DNA from: Erythrobacter sp.
GTDB taxonomy: Bacteria; Pseudomonadota; Alphaproteobacteria; Sphingomonadales; Sphingomonadaceae
DNA: 8,491 bases
Assembly (NCBI GenBank): GCA_013214365.1
Contig: JABSPI010000233.1
Span: forward strand, 1-8,491
Direction of reading: 5' to 3'
Position 1 is the stretch's first letter, and the number at the start of each line of letters is the position of its first letter. The notes below the pieces were generated by a model that had not been told where the DNA came from, did not search any database, and saw only the letters and a list, made by a program, of their open reading frames with translations. This document shows positions 1 through 5,357 of the stretch, piece by piece. The position numbers and the translations under genes were made by a program.

Positions 1-1
1 C

Positions 2-160
2 TGGACGGTCGACAAACCCGCGGTGATTGCGCGGATGTTGTCGATGGGCGTGGACGGATTAATCACCAATGATCCGGCGGGCACACGCGCGATTGTGGCG
101 GCCTATAACCAATCTTCTTTGGCAGAGAGATTGATCCTGCGTCTGGGCGCGTTTTTCTAA
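2..160 (+). CDS. Glycerophosphodiester phosphodiesterase, C-terminal fragment
   Basis: This is the last 52 codons of a gene entering from the left edge; the frame is open from base 2 and stops at a TAA ending at 160. The fragment begins WTVDKPAVIARML and continues MGVDGLITNDPAG. This is the closing beta-strand and loop of the glycerophosphodiester phosphodiesterase TIM barrel, in which family members typically read WTVNDP...LGVDGIITDRP. Such enzymes hydrolyse glycerophosphodiesters to glycerol-3-phosphate and an alcohol. The metal and histidine active-site residues lie in the missing N-terminal part, so activity cannot be judged. The tail after the barrel (about 20 residues, ending LRLGAFF) is ordinary. 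The gene has no obvious link to the sulfatase genes downstream and is separated from them by about 290 bases. The family call is fairly safe; the substrate is unknown. Confidence 0.8.
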   Translation, partial: WTVDKPAVIARMLSMGVDGLITNDPAGTRAIVAAYNQSSLAERLILRLGAFF

Positions 161-452
161 TATTTGCTTGTTTTTGGGTTGGATGGCCGAACTCGTTTTG
201 CGATTGATCGGCGATGTTTGACCTCGCTTGGATGCGGACGCGTTCGGATTGTGCAGGGGCAGGAAAGGCGCGCTTTGGGCAGGTTTGGAAATTTCCGGCC
301 CTGATGGTCTAATTTTGACCCCGTCTTGCGACATATAACATTATATCATGGCTGGTCTTGGGCAACGTTCTTGTCCTGCTGGGATTTGCATATTCTGCAT
401 TTGACAACGTGAGAATAATCTGTTGTTTTTAATGCGGGATCACGAGGGTGGA
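161..452. other. Intergenic region upstream of the FGE gene
   Basis: No convincing gene is seen here. The stretch is more AT-rich than its flanks. It contains a perfect 10-base palindrome GGAAATTTCC (287-296) and an AT-rich inverted repeat ATATAA-CA-TTATAT (333-346). It also has two -35-like hexamers, TTGACC (315-320) and TTGACA (401-406). A minus-strand open frame (334 to 59) crosses it but runs into the preceding gene and has no recognisable protein character. An 18-codon plus-strand frame starting at 348 (MAGLGQRS..) has no visible ribosome binding site. The region most likely carries the promoter of the FGE and sulfatase genes. Confidence 0.5.
315..344 (+). promoter_or_regulatory. Candidate sigma-70-like promoter for the FGE gene
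   Basis: TTGACC at 315-320 matches five of six bases of the -35 consensus. An 18-base spacer leads to CATTAT at 339-344, which matches four of six -10 bases. The -10 area overlaps the inverted repeat ATATAA-CA-TTATAT (333-346), so a regulator could compete with polymerase there. An alternative is the perfect -35 TTGACA at 401-406, but nothing better than TGTTTT lies 17 bases downstream. The call is tentative because alphaproteobacterial promoters are weakly conserved. Confidence 0.25.
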
Positions 453-1382
453 ATGCGCAAGCAAGCAGACATGGTTCGGCTGGACGGCGGCCGGTTTTTC
501 ATGGGTTCGGATACGCATTATCCGGAGGAAAAGCCGCTGCGCGAGGTCGAGGTCGATGGCTTCTGGATCGACCGGCACATGGTCACCAATGCTGATTTTG
601 CACGGTTTGTGAGGCGCACAAAATACGTAACGCTCGCGGAAAAGGCGCCCGATCCCAAAGATTATCCCGGCGCTCTGCCTGAAATGCTCAAACCGGCCAG
701 CCTTGTGTTTACGATGACGCCGGGGCCTGTGCCGCTCGATAATCATTACAATTGGTGGCAATTTGTCGCCGGGGCCAATTGGCGCCAGCCTCTGGGCGAG
801 GGCAGCTCGATCAAAGGCAGAGAGGATCACCCGGTGGTCCACATCGCTTATGAGGACGCGCAAGCCTATGCCGATTGGGCGGGCAAGCAATTGCCAACCG
901 AAGCCGAATGGGAATTCGCCGCGCGCGGCGGGCTTGAGAAACGCGATTATGCCTGGGGTGATACGCTGACCTTGGGGAATAAACGCATGGCCAATACATG
1001 GCATGGCCATTTCCCGTTTGAGAGCACTGATGAGGATGGCTTCACCCGCACCTCGCCGGTGGGGACCTATCCGGCCAATCCCTTCGGTTTGTTCGACATG
1101 ATCGGCAATGCCTGGGAATGGACCAGCGATTTTTATTCAGATGGTCACAAAAAAGCAGCGAACAGCTGCTGTATTCCCAGCAATCCACGCGGCGCAAGCG
1201 AGCAGGACAGCTATGATGCAAGGCTGCCTGATATCCGCATCCCGCGCAAAGTTTTGAAGGGCGGCTCGCATTTGTGTGCGCCCAGTTATTGCCAGCGTTA
1301 TCGACCCGCAGCGCGCCACGCGCAAGCGATCGATAGCTCTAGCTCGCATATTGGCTTTCGATGCATTTCACGGGCGCTCTAA
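453..1382 (+). CDS. Formylglycine-generating enzyme (sulfatase-modifying factor, SUMF1/FGE family)
   Basis: This enzyme oxidises the signature cysteine of sulfatases to formylglycine, using O2 and copper bound by two active-site cysteines. With this start the protein has 309 residues and no signal peptide, so it should act in the cytoplasm before the sulfatases are exported. Visible family landmarks are an N-terminal MVRLDGGRFFMGSD (about 7-20), LPTEAEWEFAARGG (147-160), GLFDMIGNAWEW (212-223), a CC pair followed by NPRG (239-246), and the catalytic block GGSHLCAPSYC with Cys275 and Cys280. The five-residue cysteine spacing equals that of human FGE (Cys336/Cys341). The end, IGFRC near the C-terminus, is also typical. 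The start at 453 is preferred because GAGGG (444-448) lies just upstream. An ATG at 432 or a TTG at 423 would add 7 or 10 residues without homologous character. A sulfatase gene follows 130 bases downstream on the same strand, which fits the role. Confidence 0.93.
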   Translation: MRKQADMVRLDGGRFFMGSDTHYPEEKPLREVEVDGFWIDRHMVTNADFARFVRRTKYVTLAEKAPDPKDYPGALPEMLKPASLVFTMTPGPVPLDNHYNWWQFVAGANWRQPLGEGSSIKGREDHPVVHIAYEDAQAYADWAGKQLPTEAEWEFAARGGLEKRDYAWGDTLTLGNKRMANTWHGHFPFESTDEDGFTRTSPVGTYPANPFGLFDMIGNAWEWTSDFYSDGHKKAANSCCIPSNPRGASEQDSYDARLPDIRIPRKVLKGGSHLCAPSYCQRYRPAARHAQAIDSSSSHIGFRCISRAL

Positions 1383-1394
1383 CCCGCGCCCACG

Positions 1395-1445
1395 CATCGA
1401 TCAGCCAATCGATGAACATGAAACGGCCAAAGGTCGTGCATGTTC
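1395..1445 (+). repeat. Two inverted repeats / stem-loops between FGE and sulfatase 1
   Basis: The first inverted repeat is CATCGAT (1395-1401), a six-base loop, then ATCGATG (1408-1414). The second has outer arms GAACATG (1414-1420) and CATGTTC (1439-1445). It encloses an inner stem CGGCC (1424-1428), AAA loop, GGTCG (1432-1436), with one G-U pair. As RNA the second element gives 12 paired positions around a small internal loop. No T-run follows on either strand, so it is not a standard intrinsic terminator. It may be a processing or stability element separating the FGE and sulfatase messages, or a DNA operator. The two structures share base 1414 and sit end to end. Confidence 0.55.
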
Positions 1446-1499
1446 GGATCAGTAAAAAAGGGTCGTAAGTTGAGGAAAACATAAACGCATTTATCTTTT

Positions 1500-1506
1500 A
1501 GGAGGG
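1500..1506 (+). promoter_or_regulatory. Strong ribosome binding site for sulfatase 1
   Basis: AGGAGGG, a near-perfect Shine-Dalgarno sequence, lies six bases before the ATG at 1513. It fixes the start of the sulfatase. It is much stronger than the sites in front of the FGE gene and the second sulfatase, so high translation of this product relative to its modifying enzyme is expected. Confidence 0.85.
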
Positions 1507-1512
1507 ATCAAG

Positions 1513-3156
1513 ATGCTTAAAAAATTAGCAGTAAGCGCGATAGCGCTATGCTATGTTACCAATGCTCCTCCCGTGTGGGCGAATGACGCCGAAGCGGGGG
1601 CCGAGCAGGCTTCATCGCAATCATCATCAACATCTTCGGCGCGTTCGCAGCGTCCCAATATCCTCGTCATTTGGGGCGATGATATCGGGTGGTCGAACGT
1701 GTCGGCATATGGCAGTTCGGTCATGGGGTATTCGACCCCCAATATCGACCGGATCGCAGACCAAGGTCTGCGCTTCACCGACCACTATGCCCAGCCCAGC
1801 TGCACCGCTGGCCGGGCCGCCTTTATCACCGGGCAATATCCGATCCGTTCGGGGATGACGACGGTGGGACAGCCGGGCTCGCCGCTCGGTCTTCAGGCCG
1901 GTTCGCCGTCTTTGGCCGAGCTGATGAAGGCACAAGGTTATCGCACGGGCCAATTTGGCAAAAACCACCTGGGCGATCGCAACAATCACTTGCCGACCGC
2001 GCATGGGTTCGATGAGTTTTACGGCAACCTGTATCACCTCAACACGCAGGAAGAATCCGAGCAGCGCGACTATCAGCGTTTCGCCCGGCAATTCTCGGAC
2101 TCGCTCGAAGAGTACGAAGCGCGCTTTGGTACACGCGGCGTCATGCATTGCTTCGCCACCGATCAGATGGACAATTCCGAAGATCCGCGTTTCGGCGTGA
2201 TGGGCAAGCAGCGTTGCACTGATACCGGTCCGTTGACCAATCAACGCATGCGCAGCTTTGACGGGGAAGAAGTGATCCCGCGGGCGATGGAATTCATGTC
2301 CAATTCCAACGCTGCGGGCGAGCCGTTCTTCTTGTGGCTCAACACCAGCCGTATGCACCTGTACACCCGGTTGAGCGATGAATCGCGTTATCTCGCCGAA
2401 GACTTCACCTTCGAAGGCGATTATCACGGTTCGGGCATGATGGAGCATGACATGCAAATCGGCATGGTGCTCGACTTCCTCGAGGAGCAGGGCTTAGCCG
2501 ACAATACGATCGTGTGGTATTCCACCGATAACGGTCCGGAACATTCGTCATGGCCCTATGGCGGCACCACTCCGTTCCGCGGTGAAAAGATGACCACGTA
2601 TGAAGGCGGCGTGCGCGTGCCTTCGGTGATCCGTTGGCCGGGCGTTTTGCCAGCTGGCAAAGTGCTCAACGGCATGCAGGCCCACCAGGATATGTTCACC
2701 ACTTTGGCCGTTGCTGCGGGGATCTCTGATCCGGCGGACATGGTCATGCGTGATAAGAAGCAATATATCGATGGCCTCAACAACCTGCCCTATTGGACGG
2801 GGACCGAGGAAAAGTCTGCTCGCACTCACATTTTCCATTATTATGAGAGCAAGCTGACTGCCGTGCGGATGGGGCCGTGGAAATTCCACTTCTCCACCAA
2901 AGAGGATTACTACGCCAATGTGATCCCGCGCACTGTGCCATTGGTGTTCAACATCCGGGCGGACCCGTATGAGGGTTATGACAATAGCGATTCCTACGGT
3001 CACCTGATGCAGAAAGTGTCGTGGTTGATCCAGCCGATGGGTGTGTTGATGCAACAGCATCTGGCAACGCTCCAAGAATATCCGCCTGTGCAAGGTGGCT
3101 CTTCGTTCGACATGTCGAATGTCGTGGAAGAATTCATGGAGAAAGGGCCTCAGTAA
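1513..3156 (+). CDS. Exported arylsulfatase-type sulfatase, CTAGR signature (sulfatase 1)
   Basis: This is a type I (formylglycine) sulfatase of 547 residues that hydrolyses sulfate esters in the periplasm or outside the cell. A signal peptide covers residues 1-23 (KK, hydrophobic core, cleavage likely after VWA). It is followed by a Ser-rich linker (about 34-46). The alkaline-phosphatase-like fold starts at [14 protein letters not shown], with metal-binding Asp56 and Asp57. The modification site is Cys97 in CTAGR, with Arg101. Other active-site residues expected from the family are Lys150 and His152 (GKNHLGD), His282 (SRMH), Asp339-Asn340 (STDNGPEH) and Lys359 (RGEK), so the site looks complete. 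The motif is CxAxR instead of the classical CxPxR. Cys213 and Cys235 are the only other cysteines of the mature protein and could form a disulfide. The strong Shine-Dalgarno at 1500-1506 sets the start. It follows the FGE gene and ends 24 bases before an intrinsic terminator. The substrate cannot be read from sequence. Confidence 0.95.
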   Translation: MLKKLAVSAIALCYVTNAPPVWANDAEAGAEQASSQSSSTSSARSQRPNILVIWGDDIGWSNVSAYGSSVMGYSTPNIDRIADQGLRFTDHYAQPSCTAGRAAFITGQYPIRSGMTTVGQPGSPLGLQAGSPSLAELMKAQGYRTGQFGKNHLGDRNNHLPTAHGFDEFYGNLYHLNTQEESEQRDYQRFARQFSDSLEEYEARFGTRGVMHCFATDQMDNSEDPRFGVMGKQRCTDTGPLTNQRMRSFDGEEVIPRAMEFMSNSNAAGEPFFLWLNTSRMHLYTRLSDESRYLAEDFTFEGDYHGSGMMEHDMQIGMVLDFLEEQGLADNTIVWYSTDNGPEHSSWPYGGTTPFRGEKMTTYEGGVRVPSVIRWPGVLPAGKVLNGMQAHQDMFTTLAVAAGISDPADMVMRDKKQYIDGLNNLPYWTGTEEKSARTHIFHYYESKLTAVRMGPWKFHFSTKEDYYANVIPRTVPLVFNIRADPYEGYDNSDSYGHLMQKVSWLIQPMGVLMQQHLATLQEYPPVQGGSSFDMSNVVEEFMEKGPQ

Positions 3157-3180
3157 TTCTTAGCTGAGATCCAAGCCATC

Positions 3181-3221
3181 AAAGCGCCCCCTTGCGGTTA
3201 AGGCCGTGAGGGGGCGTTTTT
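3181..3221 (+). terminator. Intrinsic terminator after sulfatase 1
   Basis: The arms CGCCCCCT (3185-3192) and AGGGGGCG (3209-3216) pair perfectly. The stem continues inward through two G-U pairs and CGG/CCG to a six-base loop, and is followed by TTTTT (3217-3221). An AAAG run before the stem could pair with the T-run. It lies 24 bases after the sulfatase 1 stop codon. On the opposite strand only a short T-run follows the stem, so it may weakly serve the converging TetR gene, which ends about 100 bases further right. Confidence 0.93.
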
Positions 3222-3249
3222 GATTATGGGGTGTTTGATCCCGCCGAGG

Positions 3250-3272
3250 GCGCGCGCGCCTTGTGTGTGCGC
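3250..3272. repeat. Alternating purine-pyrimidine tract (possible Z-DNA)
   Basis: The tract begins with (GC)5 at 3250-3259. It continues after a two-base break with TGTGTGTGCGC at 3262-3272. The GC part also forms a perfect 12-base palindrome GGCGCGCGCGCC (3249-3260). It lies in the roughly 100-base gap between the sulfatase terminator and the end of the TetR gene, where the two genes converge and supercoiling would build up. No other feature was seen in this gap. Confidence 0.4.
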
Positions 3273-3322
3273 TGAGCCCTTCTTCGCAGCGACAAATCAG
3301 CGCGTGATTGTTCGAGGCGCTT

Positions 3323-4042
3323 TTATTCCGCGCTTTGGCCGCGAATACGCTGTGTCTCGGCAGAGACCGGTGCGTGCAAAATCCCTTCCAATGCGTCGAG
3401 CACATTGCTCAAAAACGCATCGCCTTTGGGCCCTGTGAAGGCCCCGTTCTGACCGGCATGATGGACAAAACTGGCCGCGGCAAAGCGCAGCGCGGCATCG
3501 ATCCTGAAGCGGAAGATATCGTCATCAAGCGCGCCAAGCTCATCGCGCAGCAGCGTGATGATTGCCTGCGAGGCGGGGCCGTCCCCATCCACCGCGGCAT
3601 TGCCTGCGGGCCCTTGTGACAGAGCGATTTCGGGGCCGAAGGCGCGGATGAATCTGCGAAACCCGGCATCTTCGCGGGCGAGTTCAAAGGCGGGGGCGAT
3701 CATCAATTTGCAGATATCGCGCAAAGCCGGCGGCGCGCCGCGGGCGAGCAATTGCGCCACGTGGCGCTCGCGCTTGGCTTTGATCTGTCCGCCGCGCACC
3801 GCGCGCAAGGCCCTGATCAAGCCCTTCATATCGCCAAAGTGATATTGCAGCGCGGTTTTGTTGTTTTGCCCCGCTTTGTGCAGGATCTGCTTGATCGTGA
3901 CATTCTCGATCCCGCCCGCCGCGATTAGTTTTTCGGCTGCGCGCATGAGCGCCGATTTGGTCGCTTCGCCGCGCGAGAGGCGCTGATCAACAGGGGCGGA
4001 TTGGGGTTTGTCCATATCGATGTCTGATCTAGCTCTTGCCAT
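3323..4042 (-). CDS. TetR-family transcriptional regulator
   Basis: This 239-residue protein has a TetR-type N-terminal DNA-binding domain. Residues about 26-75 form the three-helix bundle, with the helix-turn-helix at VTIKQILHKAGQNNKTALQYHF (split at about 48-69), whose Y-x-F ending is characteristic. The remaining roughly 150 residues are helical and would form the ligand-binding and dimer domain; they are too variable to suggest a ligand. The start at 4042 has no clear Shine-Dalgarno. An internal ATG at 4015 (MDKPQSA..) is an alternative and would remove a nine-residue basic extension. The gene is divergent from the hydrolase/sulfatase 2 unit, and a composite palindrome lies in the shared upstream region 14-38 bases before its start. 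Autoregulation and control of the divergent unit are therefore likely, by analogy with the family. It converges with sulfatase 1. Confidence 0.93.
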   Translation of the reverse strand: MARARSDIDMDKPQSAPVDQRLSRGEATKSALMRAAEKLIAAGGIENVTIKQILHKAGQNNKTALQYHFGDMKGLIRALRAVRGGQIKAKRERHVAQLLARGAPPALRDICKLMIAPAFELAREDAGFRRFIRAFGPEIALSQGPAGNAAVDGDGPASQAIITLLRDELGALDDDIFRFRIDAALRFAAASFVHHAGQNGAFTGPKGDAFLSNVLDALEGILHAPVSAETQRIRGQSAE

Positions 4043-4055
4043 CTATTAATGCCAT

Positions 4056-4080
4056 GCCTTAATTTAAGGCTCAGCCTTAG
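4056..4080. promoter_or_regulatory. Composite palindromic operator between TetR gene and hydrolase
   Basis: Two overlapping perfect inverted repeats are present. One is GCCTTAA-T-TTAAGGC (4056-4070) and the other is TAAGGCT-C-AGCCTTA (4065-4079). They amount to three copies of a GCCTTA-type half-site at 4056, 4064 (inverted) and 4074, with centres 9 bases apart. The element lies just upstream of the TetR start (4042) and about 50-75 bases upstream of the hydrolase start (4132). Length, symmetry and position are those of a TetR-family operator. A TTGCCA at 4036-4041 could be a -35 for the rightward gene, with its -10 inside the palindrome, but the -10 match is poor. Confidence 0.75.
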
Positions 4081-4114
4081 TTGATTCTGTGCGCGGGGTA
4101 CAGATCGGGGGTCC

Positions 4115-4121
4115 AAGGAGG
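4115..4121 (+). promoter_or_regulatory. Ribosome binding site that decides the hydrolase start
   Basis: AAGGAGG lies ten bases before the ATG at 4132. It favours this start over the in-frame TTG at 4081. The TTG start would add 17 residues (ILCAGYRSG..) in front of the lysine-arginine and hydrophobic segment, overlap the operator region and spoil the membrane-anchor architecture. Confidence 0.8.
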
Positions 4122-4131
4122 CAAAGAGCGG

Positions 4132-5217
4132 ATGAAACGCATAATCGCGATTTTGGTCGGTGTGGTGCTGGTGGGTTTTGCCGGGCTGGCGATTTACGCC
4201 ACGCGCGATGGCGAACTGGTCACGCCGGAGGGCGATGGGCTGGTGACATTGGAGGCGGGCACGTTTGAGGCGTTCACTTTGCCTGACTATGCCGCTGCGT
4301 TTGTGGGGCCGGACTATAAAAGCTATTTTGTCGAGGTTGAGCCGGGGATCAAAATCCACATTCTCGAAGTGGGGGAGGGCTATCCCGTCTATTTGCAGCA
4401 CGGCAATCCGACCTCGGGTTTTCTGTATCGCAAAGTGGCCGCTGAATTGCCGCTTGACCGGGTGCGGGTGATCATGCCGACTTTGGTTGGGCTGGGCTTT
4501 TCATCGAAAGTCCCGGCCAGCGAGCAGACGCTCGACAACCACATTCGCTGGATGAATGCCGCCTTGACCCAATTGCAGCTCGAAGAACTGGTCTATGCCG
4601 GTCAGGATTGGGGCGGACCGGTTGGCATGGGGGCGCTGGAACGCTCGCCCGATCTGCTCAAGGGCATGGTGGCGATGAACACGATCTTCAACGCCCCGAG
4701 GCAGGAACGCGATCTGTCGACCGCACATGCGACTGTCAAAACCCCGGTGGTGGGCGAATTGCTGTTGGAGGTTTTCTCGTCGGTGTTTGATGTGATCGAT
4801 GATTTTCAGGGCGATCCGGCATCGATCTCGGAGGATGTGCGCGAGCTCTATGCAAGGCCGGTGTTTGAAAGCGGCAATGCCAAAGCGCCGGTTGCGCAAA
4901 TGCGCATGGTGCCCGACGGCCCCGACCATCCCAGCGCAGAGCAAATGCGCGCGATCGAGGCCTATGTTGGCACGCTCGACATTCCGGTGGAATTGGTGTG
5001 GGGGATGAAGGATCCGATTATCGGGCGCGGGTTGGAGCCGATGAAGCTCAATTTTCCCGATGCCCGCGTCACCGAAACGCAGGCCGGTCATTTCCTCCAA
5101 GAAGAGGTCCCCGTCGAGATCGCTGAGGCATTGATGCGGGTGGTCGATCAAGTGGAGGCGCAAAGCGCTGCTGAAGGTGGACAGGCGGATGATGAGGGCG
5201 CTGTTGAGGCGCTGTAG
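4132..5217 (+). CDS. Membrane-anchored alpha/beta hydrolase, haloalkane-dehalogenase-like
   Basis: The 361-residue protein begins with MKR and one hydrophobic helix (about 4-22), so the catalytic domain should face the periplasm. The domain follows the haloalkane dehalogenase plan. HGNPTSGFLYR (90-100) gives the oxyanion/halide loop with Asn92. GQDWGGPVG (157-165) gives nucleophile Asp159 and halide-binding Trp160. WGMKDP (290-295) supplies the likely catalytic acid Asp294, and AGHFLQEE (318-325) supplies His320. The position after strand 6 is Asn183 (AMNT), not the Glu of subfamily II, so the triad is Asp-His-Asp. The cap region (about 187-275) has no tryptophan, unlike DhlA, so the halide pair would be Asn92/Trp160. 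The last 20 residues are acidic and low-complexity. Family knowledge: such enzymes cleave carbon-halogen bonds; relatives cleave fluoroacetate or epoxides, so the true substrate is open. It is the first gene after the divergent operator. Confidence 0.85.
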   Translation: MKRIIAILVGVVLVGFAGLAIYATRDGELVTPEGDGLVTLEAGTFEAFTLPDYAAAFVGPDYKSYFVEVEPGIKIHILEVGEGYPVYLQHGNPTSGFLYRKVAAELPLDRVRVIMPTLVGLGFSSKVPASEQTLDNHIRWMNAALTQLQLEELVYAGQDWGGPVGMGALERSPDLLKGMVAMNTIFNAPRQERDLSTAHATVKTPVVGELLLEVFSSVFDVIDDFQGDPASISEDVRELYARPVFESGNAKAPVAQMRMVPDGPDHPSAEQMRAIEAYVGTLDIPVELVWGMKDPIIGRGLEPMKLNFPDARVTETQAGHFLQEEVPVEIAEALMRVVDQVEAQSAAEGGQADDEGAVEAL

Positions 5218-5231
5218 ATGGTTTTAGACAT

Positions 5232-5271
5232 GCTTTGGGTGCCTTTAGGGTCCCTTTAGGTTCCTTTAGGG
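5232..5271. repeat. Phased CCTTTAGG repeats upstream of sulfatase 2
   Basis: CCTTTAGG occurs at 5242-5249, 5253-5260 and 5263-5270. A degenerate copy, GCTTTGGG, lies at 5232-5239. The steps are 10, 11 and 10 bases, so all copies lie on the same face of the helix. Each copy is a near-palindrome (CCT-TT-AGG). The array starts 15 bases after the hydrolase stop codon and is followed by a second repeat family. It is a plausible multi-site regulator binding region for the sulfatase 2 promoter; no clear -35/-10 pair was seen. Confidence 0.7.
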
Positions 5272-5279
5272 TGGCCTTT

Positions 5280-5300
5280 TGAGTGCAATGTGAGTGCAAT
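5280..5300. repeat. Direct repeat TGAGTGCAAT x2
   Basis: TGAGTGCAAT occurs at 5280-5289 and 5291-5300, identical over 10 bases with an 11-base period. It continues the helical phasing of the CCTTTAGG array just upstream. It may be a second regulator site or a recent small duplication. It lies about 60-80 bases before the sulfatase 2 start. Confidence 0.7.
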
Positions 5301-5310
5301 TTTGGTGAAA

Positions 5311-5335
5311 AATGGCCCCATTGCGTGGGTGGGGC
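5311..5335 (+). promoter_or_regulatory. Palindrome and hairpin in the leader of sulfatase 2
   Basis: AATGG-CC-CCATT (5311-5322) is a perfect inverted repeat. It overlaps a possible RNA hairpin with arms GCCCCA (5315-5320) and TGGGGC (5330-5335). The two foldings share bases and exclude each other. The right arm covers GGGTGGGG, the only purine-rich ribosome-binding-like sequence before the sulfatase. This could be a translational control element or an operator. Confidence 0.4.
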
Positions 5336-5336
5336 G

Positions 5337-5357
5337 ATGAATTTCAATGACGGGTGA
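5337..5357 (+). CDS. Possible six-codon leader ORF (MNFNDG) before sulfatase 2
   Basis: An ATG at 5337 is preceded two bases earlier by GGGTGGGG (5327-5334). It opens a six-codon frame whose TGA ends at 5357, immediately before the sulfatase ATG at 5358. The sulfatase itself has only a weak GGG as ribosome binding site. Translation of this mini-frame followed by reinitiation could therefore feed the sulfatase. The arrangement may be chance, because short frames are common. Confidence 0.25.
   Translation: MNFNDG

Noticed and set aside
59..334. 91-residue minus-strand open frame upstream of the FGE gene
   Set aside because: It overlaps the end of the phosphodiesterase gene, is low-complexity and basic, shows no recognisable domain and has no clear ribosome binding site.
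348..404. 18-codon ORF (MAGLGQRS..) as a leader peptide of the FGE gene
   Set aside because: It has no ribosome binding site, no regulatory codon run, and no terminator/antiterminator pair.
423..452. Upstream TTG (423) or ATG (432) start for the FGE
   Set aside because: No ribosome binding site precedes them, while GAGGG lies before the ATG at 453. ATG 432 remains possible.
429..1010. 193-residue minus-strand open frame inside the FGE gene
   Set aside because: It is antisense to conserved FGE motifs and has no domain character of its own.
1627..2457. 276-residue minus-strand open frame inside sulfatase 1
   Set aside because: It lies antisense to the well-supported sulfatase active-site region. 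Its composition is that expected of a GC-rich reverse-frame shadow.
4081..4131. Upstream TTG start for the hydrolase
   Set aside because: AAGGAGG at 4115-4121 supports the ATG at 4132, and the extension would precede the membrane anchor with unlikely sequence.
4501..5163. 220-residue minus-strand open frame inside the hydrolase gene
   Set aside because: It is antisense to the catalytic motifs of the hydrolase; its His/Arg-rich composition is typical of a shadow frame.
5232..5300. CRISPR array or transposon end
   Set aside because: The repeats are only 8-10 bases with a 10-11 base period and no spacers. No transposase or longer terminal inverted repeat is nearby.
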